From: Bacteriovoracaceae bacterium
Lineage (GTDB): Bacteria; Bdellovibrionota; Bacteriovoracia; Bacteriovoracales; Bacteriovoracaceae
Assembly (NCBI GenBank): GCA_018649885.1
Contig: JABIHA010000006.1
Location: forward strand, 1 to 59,919
Direction: 5' to 3'
DNA length: 59,919 bases
Positions 9,070 through 17,633 of the stretch are shown in pieces. Position numbers and translations under genes: made by a program. The number at the start of each line of letters is the position of its first letter. Positions within the stretch are counted from its first letter, which is position 1. The notes under the pieces were generated by a model. That model was not told the DNA's origin, made no database searches, and saw nothing but the letters and a program-made list of their open reading frames with translations.

Positions 9070-10398
9070 TTAATGGGTAAAATATAATGAGAGCACACAC
9101 AGAAGATTAATTCCCCAAAGTGTCACTGGGATGTCTCCACCCTTTCCCACCAAAAGCTTTAATACGCTATAACTTAAAAGACCCCAAATAATACCTTGGC
9201 TTATAGAATAACTAAGGGGGATCAAAAACATAGCAAGAAATGCTGGTATCCCCTCTTCCAACTCGGCCCAATCTATTTTACTAACAGGTGCCATCATAAA
9301 GACACCAACAATCACTAGAATAGGAGCTGTAGCAATAGAGGGAATCATAGACAGTAGTGGCGAAAAAAACATCAAAGGCAGAAATAGAACTCCTGCCACA
9401 ACTGCCACCAAACCAGTTCTACCTCCACCTTGAATGGCCGCAGCCGATTCAATATAACTTGTCCCTGGAGATGAGCCAAAAATAGCAGAGCTCAAGGTTG
9501 CTATAGCATCACAAAAAAGACTTTCTTTAAGATTTCGTGGGTCTCCCGATTCATCGAGAAGATTTCCCGCCTCGGCAACTCCCATAAATGTAGAAAGAGA
9601 GTCAAAGAGATCGGTAAAAACAAAGCTGAAGATAACGGGAACCATCCCCCATTTAAGTGCACCAATGACATCCATCTTAAACAGCAGGCCAAAATCAGCA
9701 GGCGAATAGATGCCATTAAAGCTTACAAGTGTCTTCACTCCGTGATTAATAAAAGAGGCATCACCATAGTATCGTCCTATGGGGTAGCACATCAGGGTGG
9801 TTAAAAAAATTGAGACAATGGCACCACCTGGAATTTTTTTAACCATAAAAATTGAGGTCAAAACCAGTCCCAACAAGAAAGTGATTGTCACTGCATTTAA
9901 AGGCCCTGCAGTTACCAGTGTTGCCTGGCCCTTAACAACCAAACCTGCATTAGAAAACCCAATCAAGGCAATAAATAGACCTATCCCGCAGGAGACTGCC
10001 ATTCGTTGACTCTTTGGTATGGCCTTAACTATTTTGGAGCGAATATTAGTCACAGATAAAATCACAAAAATCACACCGGACCAAAAAACGGCCCCCAAGG
10101 CCTCTTCTACAGTTGCGCCCATTCCGGCAACAACGCTAAAAGCAAAGAAAGCATTGAGCCCCATTCCCGGAGCAACCACGATAGGGTTTTTGCCATAAAG
10201 CCCCATGAGAATACTTCCAAGGGCACTGACCAGAACTGTCGCGGTTACTACCGCGGGAAATGACATCCCCGCTTGGGACAAAATTATTGGATTTAAAATA
10301 GTAATATAGGCCGTGGCCAAAAAGGCGGTGACTCCCGCTAAAACTTCTGTTTTCAAGTCAGTACGATTTTGATCAAAATCAAAATATTTTGCCAGCAA
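9070..10398 (-). CDS. AzgA/PbuG-like purine base permease
   Basis: A 442-residue polytopic inner-membrane transporter with roughly 12-14 hydrophobic segments. TDLKTEVLAGVTAFLATAYI near the N-terminus, GMGLNAFF around residue 80 and FTDLFDSLSTFMGV around residue 265 are signatures of the AzgA branch of nucleobase:cation symporters, which import hypoxanthine, guanine or adenine with protons. It is the first gene of the operon that then encodes the molybdenum hydroxylase, with 31 bp between them, which points to purine uptake followed by oxidation. TTG start with AGGGG eight bases upstream. Exact base specificity cannot be read. Confidence 0.9.
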   Translation of the reverse strand: MLAKYFDFDQNRTDLKTEVLAGVTAFLATAYITILNPIILSQAGMSFPAVVTATVLVSALGSILMGLYGKNPIVVAPGMGLNAFFAFSVVAGMGATVEEALGAVFWSGVIFVILSVTNIRSKIVKAIPKSQRMAVSCGIGLFIALIGFSNAGLVVKGQATLVTAGPLNAVTITFLLGLVLTSIFMVKKIPGGAIVSIFLTTLMCYPIGRYYGDASFINHGVKTLVSFNGIYSPADFGLLFKMDVIGALKWGMVPVIFSFVFTDLFDSLSTFMGVAEAGNLLDESGDPRNLKESLFCDAIATLSSAIFGSSPGTSYIESAAAIQGGGRTGLVAVVAGVLFLPLMFFSPLLSMIPSIATAPILVIVGVFMMAPVSKIDWAELEEGIPAFLAMFLIPLSYSISQGIIWGLLSYSVLKLLVGKGGDIPVTLWGINLLCVLSLYFTH

Positions 10399-10445
10399 GT
10401 GGATGCCCCTTATCTCTTTATAAAATAGGGGAGCATTGTAATCGG

Positions 10446-10456
10446 TTTACTGTAAA
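10446..10456. promoter_or_regulatory. palindrome in the permease/cyclophilin divergent region
   Basis: TTTACTGTAAA is an 11-bp palindrome around a single central base. It lies about 50 bp upstream of the permease start in the divergent region shared with the cyclophilin gene. It could be a regulator half-site pair for the purine operon. No purine riboswitch was recognised between the two genes. Confidence 0.2.
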
Positions 10457-10566
10457 GGTGACAATAAAACCATGGTGATTGCTGCGTAGCTCAGCAAACA
10501 AGGGCCTTACAAACCACCTCCGGAGATCATAATATCCAAAAGGATGAAAATAATAAGGAGATAATG

Positions 10567-11142
10567 ATGCAAACCAGAAAAATTATGTACACACTTTTAC
10601 TGACTATGGGGATTGCCACCTCTTGCCTAGCGAAGAAGGCCGAGGCCACTAAAGTGATGTTAAAAACCAATTACGGCAATATAGAAATAGAGCTCTACCC
10701 AAAAAAAGCTCCACAAACTGTTAAGAACTTTCTTCGATACGTGAAAGAAAATAAATACAACGGAACAATATTTCACAGAGTGATTGATGGCTTTATGATT
10801 CAAGGTGGTGGACTAACTCCCGACATGAAAAAAGTAAGCGCTCACAGGCCCATTAAAAATGAAGCTGACAATGGGTTAAAGAATGAAGCTGGAACAATCG
10901 CCATGGCCCGAACTGGCACAGTCGATAGTGCAACCAATCAATTTTTTATCAACGTTAATGACAATGATTTTCTCAATCACAAATCAAAAGACCCTAAGGG
11001 TTTTGGCTACGCCGTCTTTGGAAAAGTCACCAAAGGCATGCCTATTATTAATAAAATCAAAATGATTAAAACTGCTGTCAAAAATGGAAGACGTGACGTT
11101 CCGACTCAAGATGTGATCATTCAATCTGCCAGAAAACTTTAA
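10567..11142 (+). CDS. secreted cyclophilin-type peptidyl-prolyl isomerase
   Basis: Signal peptide (basic MQTRK, hydrophobic YTLLLTMGIAT) followed by one cyclophilin domain covering nearly all the rest. Motifs include VMLKTNYGNIEIELYPKKAP, FHRVIDGFMIQGGG with the catalytic Arg, and NQFFINVNDNDFLNH. It should catalyse proline cis-trans isomerisation of envelope proteins, like PpiA. The cysteine at residue 20 is followed by LAK, so either signal peptidase I cleavage or, less likely, lipidation is possible. AAGGAG lies six bases before the ATG at 10567; the ATG at 10564 is in frame but only three bases from it. Transcribed away from the purine permease. Confidence 0.9.
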   Translation: MQTRKIMYTLLLTMGIATSCLAKKAEATKVMLKTNYGNIEIELYPKKAPQTVKNFLRYVKENKYNGTIFHRVIDGFMIQGGGLTPDMKKVSAHRPIKNEADNGLKNEAGTIAMARTGTVDSATNQFFINVNDNDFLNHKSKDPKGFGYAVFGKVTKGMPIINKIKMIKTAVKNGRRDVPTQDVIIQSARKL

Positions 11143-11184
11143 TTTCAAAACTATTTGGTTGTAGGCCAATTCCGTATTGGCCTA

Positions 11185-12510
11185 CTAATTTCTGAAATCC
11201 TCAATAACATCTACTACTGTTCTAAACATTCCTTTAGGATATTTCTTGTGAAATTTTTTGAGGATGTTTTTCTTATCAAAAAACTCAGGTTCAACAGAAA
11301 GAAGAACCTCTGCATACTCTTCAGCTATTTTAAAAACAATGGCGAGAGGAGAAAGTGAGCTATTATTGGTAGTCGCAAATCCCATACCATTGAGTTGACC
11401 GTGATGTTGCAAAATAATACTGGCAGCTGAATAAGGGGCCTTTGGGTATTCCCTTATTAATTCTGCAGCATCATAAGCGTGCTTATTGATTTTATTTTCT
11501 TCTGCCTTTGGAAGTCTAAGCTCGCTTAGCTCTCTTCTAGTACTAACTTTGGCATATCTATCTTCCGTCAGGGTAATATCGTGAAAAAGAGCAATAAAAG
11601 AAATGGTCTTTTGCTGATCTTCATTGCCCCAGTCTAATCTCGACAAAATAGCGACACCAACAGCTGCTGTCATCATTGAGTGTTTAAATAGATAGCTATC
11701 ACCATTTTCTTGAAGTGTTTTCAAAAGATCCGTTAGAGTATTCCCGCTATCTATAACTTTAGACATAGAGCTAACAGTGGCATCGGCAAGCTTAATAGTA
11801 TCTTGATCTAGCCCCCCCATGGACAACATATTGCTGACAGTGGAAAGTCCAATTTCAGTGACTTTTGTACGTTCTGGAGTCTTGATACTATCATCACTCA
11901 AAATACTTAGCACTTGTTTTGAGAATTGATTAATAAATTTCAAACGCATTTCTTTGTGCACATATATATGTTTGACACCCTTACTGTGGAGCTCATCAAT
12001 TAAAATCGAGGGAAACTCTTCTCCACCTTCAATAATAATCATGAATTCATTACTCTTGGTTATTTGATAAACATCACAAGCACATTTTTCGACTTTTATA
12101 TTTAAAAGATTTTCAACTAAAATGGGATAGAACTTTTTGAGTTTCTTATTTTTTGCCGCCATATCCTTGGATGTAATTTTAAGAAGTCTTCCGGCCTCTC
12201 TAATGGCATCCTTCCATTTTTCAGGAGAGATGGTATTAACTCCCTCAACAATAACAGAATTCATAAGAATATAGGGAATAGGAAATTCACCTTCATGAAG
12301 GTAGTCTAAAATGACCTTCGAAGTATTTTCTCCTTCATTAAACTTATTACTAATAATCAACGCAACACCATCAAGGTGCTTGCTATGATAGGTAATTAAT
12401 TCTTGTGCACTTTCCAAGCAAACAACTTCTAGGCCCAGGTACACATCTAAATTCATAGAAAGTAGCTTTCTTAGTTCAACATCTCTTTCTATTAAAATGA
12501 TTCTATCCAT
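11185..12510 (-). CDS. receiver-like plus degenerate HD-GYP domain protein
   Basis: About 441 residues. The first ~120 resemble a response-regulator receiver fold (RIILIERDVELRKLL start), but an Asp phosphorylation site is not obvious. The C-terminal half, from about residue 265, is an HD-GYP-like hydrolase: LFKHSMMTAAVGV, FIALFHDITL, INKHAYDAAELI and ILQHHGQLNGMGF. The canonical GYP is replaced by GMGF, so cyclic-di-GMP hydrolysis is uncertain although the HD and HH residues remain. It starts at ATG 12510, overlapping the STAS gene by 8 bases (ATGGATAG); the TTG four codons earlier is less likely. It is probably a signalling pair with the STAS protein. It could be an active diesterase or a c-di-GMP sensor. 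Confidence 0.75.
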   Translation of the reverse strand: MDRIILIERDVELRKLLSMNLDVYLGLEVVCLESAQELITYHSKHLDGVALIISNKFNEGENTSKVILDYLHEGEFPIPYILMNSVIVEGVNTISPEKWKDAIREAGRLLKITSKDMAAKNKKLKKFYPILVENLLNIKVEKCACDVYQITKSNEFMIIIEGGEEFPSILIDELHSKGVKHIYVHKEMRLKFINQFSKQVLSILSDDSIKTPERTKVTEIGLSTVSNMLSMGGLDQDTIKLADATVSSMSKVIDSGNTLTDLLKTLQENGDSYLFKHSMMTAAVGVAILSRLDWGNEDQQKTISFIALFHDITLTEDRYAKVSTRRELSELRLPKAEENKINKHAYDAAELIREYPKAPYSAASIILQHHGQLNGMGFATTNNSSLSPLAIVFKIAEEYAEVLLSVEPEFFDKKNILKKFHKKYPKGMFRTVVDVIEDFRN

Positions 12511-12910
12511 TCTTTTTTCCAAATATTATATCATCAGATTTTTTGTTCATCTTCCTTTTTATAGTAATGATCTCATTAATTGCATGAGGAATATCCACAC
12601 ATATTTCCTCATTTCTAAGCCCTCCTGCTCTCATTAACATTTCTTTCCATTCTTTCGAAACCCCACATACTTTTAAAACACCCTTGTCTCTTAGGCCTGA
12701 CTGGCATTGGATTAAAAGTGGAACTAAAAATGGGTCAATATATCTTACATCTCTAAAACTCAAGATTGTATACAGTGCCCTTACTTTGGGAATCTCTTCT
12801 AAAATTTCTAGTAGAAACCTCTCAAAGTTACGCTTCAGGTCCCCTCTCAGAACACAGACTGCGTAGTGACCCTTGTTTGACCAAAAATATCCTGCTTCAT
12901 TACTATTCAA
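12503..12910 (-). CDS. STAS-like domain protein
   Basis: A 135-residue protein whose middle matches the STAS fold: a first strand with AVCVLRG, FRDVRYIDPFLVPLLIQCQ with the switch-region position, and GVLKVCGVSKEWKEMLMRAG as the last strand and helix. Anti-sigma-factor antagonists usually have a phosphorylatable Ser or Thr in the xDSSG loop; here that place reads RYIDPF, so classical phospho-switching is doubtful. TTG start with AGGGAA about nine bases upstream. It is coupled by overlap to the HD-GYP-like gene and precedes it in the transcript, suggesting that the two proteins act together. Cytosolic. Confidence 0.65.
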   Translation of the reverse strand: MNSNEAGYFWSNKGHYAVCVLRGDLKRNFERFLLEILEEIPKVRALYTILSFRDVRYIDPFLVPLLIQCQSGLRDKGVLKVCGVSKEWKEMLMRAGGLRNEEICVDIPHAINEIITIKRKMNKKSDDIIFGKKNG

Positions 12911-12955
12911 CGAATTGATTCCCTATATTATCTCATTATCCAAGGATAGAGTATG

Positions 12956-14296
12956 CTAATAAGCGTTAATCTCCGAAGCCGCTTTAAATAAATTGAGCTT
13001 GCCACCACTTTGAGTCTTTCCATCAAGTGATGAATTAAAATCAACAGAATTTAAAAGTATCGCTTTAAGAACCCTAACAGCTTCAGCCGGCCTACTTAGA
13101 TACAACTCATTAAATCTCGTTGAGGCCACTGAATGCAAAAAGGCAATAGCGCCAGCAACATGTGGAGTCGCCATGGAAGTACCTGTAAGGGTTCCAACCT
13201 TGCCTTCTGGGACAGTAGATACAATTTCTGTTCCAGGAGCACCAAGGTCTATGCTATTTGCACCAAATCCTGCATACTCATAAATTTTATTTTCTGAATT
13301 AGTATTTGTTACCGTTACCAAAAAATCTGATGAACAGCCTGTTGGGACATCACCATTTTCATCAACATTGACACTGTCATTTATTGTTGCTGCTGCTGAG
13401 AGGATTCCCATACTCCCCATTTGATTATAGAGATCATTCCACACTGGAAAATCATCACTTTCACAATTTCCATAATCAACACCAAAACTTGAATTAGTGG
13501 CAACAACGTTGGCACCTTTGAGACCAGAGGATTCCATCCAAATTTTCTTTTGCTTCATCACATAACCGTAGGCCTTGACAATTGTGGAGGTCAGCCTAGA
13601 TGAACCGGCGACACTCATGATTTTCACATCCCAGTTAACCCCACTGACAAGTTTTTTATTATTTCCAACAGCCCCAATAATCCCCGCCACATGAGTGCCA
13701 TGACGAGCAACTGGAATTTTTCCATTGTCCTCATATGCATTCCATCCGTTGAGATCATCTACGTAACCATTTTGATCATCGTCTACTCCATTTCCACCAA
13801 TTTCAGCTTCATTGACCCAAATATTTCTCTCTAGATCACTGTGGCCCAAATCAACTCCACCATCAACAACGGCCACTACAATTTGATTACCAGAAGAGTC
13901 AACACCACCGGTTCCAAGCTCCCAGGCCTGATTAGCATTTATATCAGCTTGTGCCTTCCCAGTATTAAGTGACCACTGGGTTTTAAATTCTTTGTCGTTG
14001 GGTGACTTTCTTTGCTTTACGTAGTGATCATATTGAGCGTACTCAATTTGTGGATTGTTACGAAGCTGACTAAGAGTGCGAGCATTAGATAGTGTATTCA
14101 TCCCCTTCACCAAGTATATTCCATGCTCTTTATTTAAAACTTCTTCAACAGAAATATGGGAAGAAAAGATCGAATTAATAGCGTCCCCATCTCCCTTTAG
14201 CTTAACAATGAAAGATCCATTGTGAGGGTGAATTTTATCTAATGAATGAGCAGAAAAGGCCAAACAAAGGCCTACCAAAGAAAAAAGTATTCTCAT
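12956..14296 (-). CDS. secreted subtilisin-family (S8) serine protease
   Basis: Signal peptide (MRILFSLVGLCLAFSAHS), then a prodomain of about 90 residues with FIVKLKGDGD and a YDHYV processing-region segment, then the S8 catalytic domain. The triad is visible: Asp in VVAVVDGGVDLGHSDL (about residue 140), His in RHGTHVAGIIGA (about 197) and Ser in LTGTSMATPHVAGA (about 372). The domain insert VNEAEIGGNGVDDDQNGYVD is acidic and may bind calcium. The start is ATG 14296, because GGAG lies about eight bases before it; two codons upstream (TTG GTG) are too close to that site. Probably exported and used for extracellular or periplasmic proteolysis. Confidence 0.93.
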   Translation of the reverse strand: MRILFSLVGLCLAFSAHSLDKIHPHNGSFIVKLKGDGDAINSIFSSHISVEEVLNKEHGIYLVKGMNTLSNARTLSQLRNNPQIEYAQYDHYVKQRKSPNDKEFKTQWSLNTGKAQADINANQAWELGTGGVDSSGNQIVVAVVDGGVDLGHSDLERNIWVNEAEIGGNGVDDDQNGYVDDLNGWNAYEDNGKIPVARHGTHVAGIIGAVGNNKKLVSGVNWDVKIMSVAGSSRLTSTIVKAYGYVMKQKKIWMESSGLKGANVVATNSSFGVDYGNCESDDFPVWNDLYNQMGSMGILSAAATINDSVNVDENGDVPTGCSSDFLVTVTNTNSENKIYEYAGFGANSIDLGAPGTEIVSTVPEGKVGTLTGTSMATPHVAGAIAFLHSVASTRFNELYLSRPAEAVRVLKAILLNSVDFNSSLDGKTQSGGKLNLFKAASEINAY

Positions 14297-14546
14297 CACC
14301 AACTCTCCTTGCAGGTATGACTATTAATTAATTTTTTGTCTGCCTAAGTTTTCGGGTAAATACACTGCTGCAAGCAAGTATTGAATTTTGTCTCCGGGGC
14401 AGCGGAAAAAATTTCCTAAATAAAATTTAAGAGTGTTTAAAGTTTGGTCGGTTTGGGTCTCTATCTCATAAATTGTTAGCGACAAAAGAAGTCGACAATT
14501 ATCAATATAACATCTTAGTAGGAAGGGGATTTTGATAGTCTGTGTT

Positions 14547-14901
14547 TTTTTGTTTTCTTTGAGTTTTCTTAAGAGGTTTGACTTGTCGATGGAGTGGGTT
14601 TGCACGCCCAAGGAAATTTCGTGAGATTTAGTAAGTATGGTGGTGGGGGCTTCTATCAAGGCGGAGATTTTTAAAAAGCATGATCTTTTATTGATATTTC
14701 GCTCGGATTTAGGTTTATTTCCAGTGGTAGTAAATGCTTCTATGGTAAGGGGCGCATGTAGCTTTGGTGGTATTAATAGGCCTTGATCAGAGTTCGGTGT
14801 TTTATGGGTGGTATTCGCGAGGCCGCACCTTACGGTTTGCTTCTCTTAGTGTGTTCCACTCCGCTTCAAAACTACCCACTGGGTAGTTCCGCCGCAGGCG
14901 G
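14547..14901 (+). repeat. left arm of long inverted repeat
   Basis: Matches the reverse complement of 16014-16384. Well-conserved blocks include GGGTTTGCACGCCCAAGGAA, GCTTCTATCAAGGCGG, GGTATTAATAGGCCTTGAT and TTCGGTGTTTTATGGGTGG. Near the inner end is a small palindrome, AACTACCCACTGGGTAGTT, next to CCGCCGCAGGCGG, which could form hairpins. There is no convincing gene in the arm. Confidence 0.75.
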
Positions 14902-14975
14902 TTTTGTGGATGGGGGTTTTTAGGTGCAGCTCGGTCCTGAAGAGCAAGTCATAAGAAAAAACTGTGAGAGTTTAG

Positions 14976-15851
14976 CTAACTCTCGCTCTGATTTATATAG
15001 AGATCCATTTTCTGTTGCGAGAGAGTCACTATGGCGGCCCTAGCATTGCAATTTGAGCATAACTGGCGCAGGTTCCCAATCGCCGATGCTCCCCCCATAC
15101 TATGAGGGGTAACATGATCAAAGTGCAGGTTGTATTTTGAGCCACAGTTTTCACACTTATTACCTGATCTTGTTATCACTGTTTTTTTGATAGCAGCTGA
15201 GATGGTTCTTGAGTTTATGATAGGTTTTGATTTTCTAGACCCAAGCGCTTTGATCTTTTTTCTAATAGTGGCTGCCGCCTCTGTGATGGCGTATCCGATG
15301 ATATCTTCTGTACTGTAAAGACCCTTATTTGAAAGCTACTCTTTAATAAATTCATAATCCTTTGCCATTTGCCCCACTAAGGTGAGGTGGATGCGAAGGC
15401 TTCCATCTGAATGCGCTCGGGTTTTAGATCTGGTGGCACGCTTTTTACCTGTTAGCTTCTCCACAAGCTCTCTTGTTTGGGTTTGAGTTTTCCCCACAAT
15501 GCTATCCAGTATCTCATTTTTCTTTTTGTTACTTTTAATACCATCCACTAAATTTGACACTTCTGCTAGGTTTGTCAGCGTTACCTGTTTCTTTGCTAGT
15601 GCTTTATCAGCATTTGGTACAAGTCTTAGAGTTTTTGCTGCTAAAATTCTTCTGCTGGTCTCACTGTCACTTTTATTAAAATTTTTGCGGATATATTTAA
15701 AGAGCGAGCCCGTCTTGTCATCACAAAAAAGTCTTCGTCTATTCACCTCATTAATATGTCTCAAAAACTGGCGAGTACAATACTCTTCTTTCTCATTCCA
15801 CATTTTAGTGTCAGCAATTAGTCTTTCATCTGATAAATTTTGTAGTGACAA
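14976..15851 (-). pseudogene. HNH endonuclease gene interrupted by one in-frame TAG
   Basis: Reading from ATG 15851, an N-terminal domain (LSDERLIADTKMWNEKEE, FLRHINEVNRRRLF, then ILAAKTLRLVPNADKAL) runs 171 codons to a TAG at 15336-15338. The same frame continues beyond it (LSNKGLYSTEDIIGYAITEA) without another stop into an HNH nuclease domain: CENCGSKYNLHFDHVTPHS, GNLRQLCSNCN, ending at 14976. The zinc CxxC pairs and the DH and N residues are intact. The domain order matches the HNH endonuclease family found in multiple copies in Bdellovibrio-type genomes. A single nonsense mutation thus separates the N-terminal domain from the nuclease domain. Unless TAG is read through, only the N-terminal part is made; a separate short nuclease could start at GTG 15179. 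Confidence 0.8.
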
Positions 15852-16013
15852 GGCAACCTCCCAGGTAAAAGTAACATACCATTTTAATCACATTTACTAA
15901 ACAAAAAGATTCAATTTGGCCTCTTTGAAAAACCTCAAACACTAGTGCTGGAACTGATTCCAAGCAACGAAAGATCACCAACCCTCACAAAAGAACTCAA
16001 AGAAAAACAAACA

Positions 16014-16384
16014 CCGCCTGCGGTGGAACTACCCAATGGGTAGTTTGAATGTAAGTGAAATACACCAAGACAAGCATGCTCCGCCGGAGTAGCCGTGAAG
16101 GCGCGACTTCGCGAATACCACCCATAAAACACCGAACTCTCATCAAGGCCTATTAATACCACCAAAACCACATACGCCCCTTTCCATAAAAGAATTACTA
16201 CCACCAAAAATAAACTGAAGCCCCGAGCGAGACATCAATAAAAGATCACACCTCTTAAAAATCCCCGCCTTGATAGAAGCCTCCCACTACCTCGCTTACT
16301 AAAGCTCATAAAATTTCCTTGGGCGTGCAAACCCGCTCCATCCACAAGTCTAACCTCTCAAGAAAATCCAAGGAAAACAAAATT
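16014..16384 (-). repeat. right arm of long inverted repeat
   Basis: Inverted copy of 14547-14901. Its inner end has CCGCCTGCGG next to AACTACCCAATGGGTAGTT, the same palindrome pair as the other arm, with the variable base at the centre. The outer end fades into AT-rich sequence near AGGAAAACAAAATTAG. A 90-codon open frame covers part of it on the minus strand but looks like a by-product of the repeat. Confidence 0.75.
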
Positions 16385-16600
16385 AGAGAACAAAATATTC
16401 CAAATGCCCCTCCCTAGAGATCGCCACCTCTAAGAGAGGCCATTCGATAGATAGCAGGACTTAGGGGATTATTAAGCAGAAAAGGAGTTAAAGAACCTGT
16501 AATCATCACCTTTTGGAGGGATTGGTGCCAATTAGTGTCAGGAGTGTAAATTTACGGCATTGCTGCTAAAGCTTAAAAAGCAAATTTTTGGAGTTATTTA

Positions 16601-16714
16601 ATGAAAAAGTCTTATCGATGTGCTAAAAACGGCTTAATTCCTGACGAGATTTTTAAGCATGTAGGTGTGTACATATTTTTTAAAATCAATTCACTACCTA
16701 CTTCAGATTATTGA
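16601..16714 (+). CDS. 37-codon small ORF, doubtful
   Basis: ATG at 16601 has GGAG nine bases upstream and the frame runs 37 codons to TGA at 16712. The peptide begins MKKSYRCAKNGLIPDEIF and has no signal peptide. The GLIPDEIFKHV part faintly recalls the start of a transposase/integrase helix-turn-helix, so it may be a remnant rather than a gene. No other evidence. Confidence 0.3.
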   Translation: MKKSYRCAKNGLIPDEIFKHVGVYIFFKINSLPTSDY

Positions 16715-16794
16715 ATAGACTTACTGGGTTCGACAAGTTGTAGAACTTAGGTAGTTTTGATTCGTTAAGAGAAAAATAAATGAGGTTGAGATTT

Positions 16795-17289
16795 ATGATA
16801 AAAATACGAAAAATGTGCATTGAAGACGCCCAGGGAATTATTAATATTTTGAATCCAATTATTGAAAGAGGGTATTCAACTGTTTTCGATGCACCATTTT
16901 CATTGGGAGAAGAAAGAGCATTTTTAAAAAGTTTTCCTGACCGAGGAGTTTTTAATATTGCTGAAAATCAAAATGGGCATATTCTAGGATTTCAAGTTTT
17001 AGAATCATTTGTTACGTTTGCTCGATCAATGGACCATGTTGCATGTATTGGTACATATGTTGATATTAATTCTCATGGCAAAGGGGTTGGAAAATTGTTA
17101 TCTCAAAATACATTTAACGAGGCACGAGCAATAGGTTTTGAAAAAATATTTTCATACGTTCTTGAAGCTAATAAAATGGCACTTTCGTTTTATACATCTT
17201 TGGGGTTTGAGGTCGTGGGCAAAGCTAAGCAACAAGTAAAACTTAAAAATGAATATTTGGATGAACTTCTCATTGAAAAATTCCTCTAG
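16795..17289 (+). CDS. GNAT-family N-acetyltransferase
   Basis: About 164 residues forming one acetyltransferase domain. The N-terminus IRKMCIEDAQGIINILNPII is the first helix region; GTYVDINSHGKGVGKLLSQ carries the acetyl-CoA pyrophosphate loop (HGKGVGKLL in place of R/Q-x-x-G-x-G/A); EANKMALSFYTSLGFEVVG is the typical final helix and strand. It resembles the phosphinothricin-acetyltransferase-like branch (first-helix IIERGYSTVFDAPF), but the substrate is unknown. ATG 16795 is preferred to 16780 because it starts at the domain boundary, though neither has a strong ribosome site. It stands alone next to the inverted-repeat element in AT-rich DNA, so recent transfer is possible. Confidence 0.8.
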   Translation: MIKIRKMCIEDAQGIINILNPIIERGYSTVFDAPFSLGEERAFLKSFPDRGVFNIAENQNGHILGFQVLESFVTFARSMDHVACIGTYVDINSHGKGVGKLLSQNTFNEARAIGFEKIFSYVLEANKMALSFYTSLGFEVVGKAKQQVKLKNEYLDELLIEKFL

Positions 17290-17633
17290 AAAAAGATGAT
17301 GAGCACTCTACTCCCATCCACTTGGAATAGAAACCTCTGTATAAAATAAACTGCAATTCTGATTAAATATTAGGTATGTAGGTAGTGGCATAGCTTGTCG
17401 GTTATAGCCTAAGAAATCTCTAATCCCGACATAGTGATAGTCTTTAAAAGAACCAAAAAATAAATCTCTTTAATTAATCTTCAAAGCGAGCACGAGAGAA
17501 CACTCAGAACAAATCTACTGATTTTACTATCTTTGTTTCAAATACTTTAAGTTTTAGAGATGTGGGTAATAGTAGGCTCCACGATATTGGACCAGGAGAG
17601 AATCCTGGCCCAGTAAAATGACGTATGCTTTTA
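17290..17633. other. intergenic region with one small hairpin
   Basis: No gene is visible. The only structure seen is CCAGGA-GAGAA-TCCTGG at 17592-17608, a 6-bp stem lying between the ends of the GNAT and phospholipase genes. It has no T-run on either side, so terminator function is uncertain. Confidence 0.35.

Larger units (their letters stand above)
14547..16384. mobile_element. candidate mobile element: HNH pseudogene between ~360-bp inverted repeats
   Basis: Two long copies of one sequence in opposite orientation (14547-14901 and 16014-16384) flank a single broken HNH endonuclease gene. By eye, about four of every five bases match along the arms. No transposase or integrase is encoded between them, and I could not identify target-site duplications. 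The structure could be an element mobilised by the endonuclease (homing-like), a non-autonomous transposon, or two independent insertions of a dispersed repeat. Confidence 0.5.

Noticed and set aside
10399..10566. Possible purine riboswitch upstream of the permease
   Set aside because: The conserved purine-aptamer core segments were not found on either strand; only a short palindrome is visible.
14324..14659. 111-codon minus-strand frame next to the subtilase gene
   Set aside because: No ribosome site or recognisable sequence, and it overlaps the start of the long inverted repeat.
15499..15900. 133-codon plus-strand frame
   Set aside because: Antisense of the N-terminal part of the HNH pseudogene.
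15935..16207. 90-codon minus-strand frame inside the right repeat arm
   Set aside because: It is partly open in the other arm too but ends early there; the pattern follows repeat similarity, not coding constraint.
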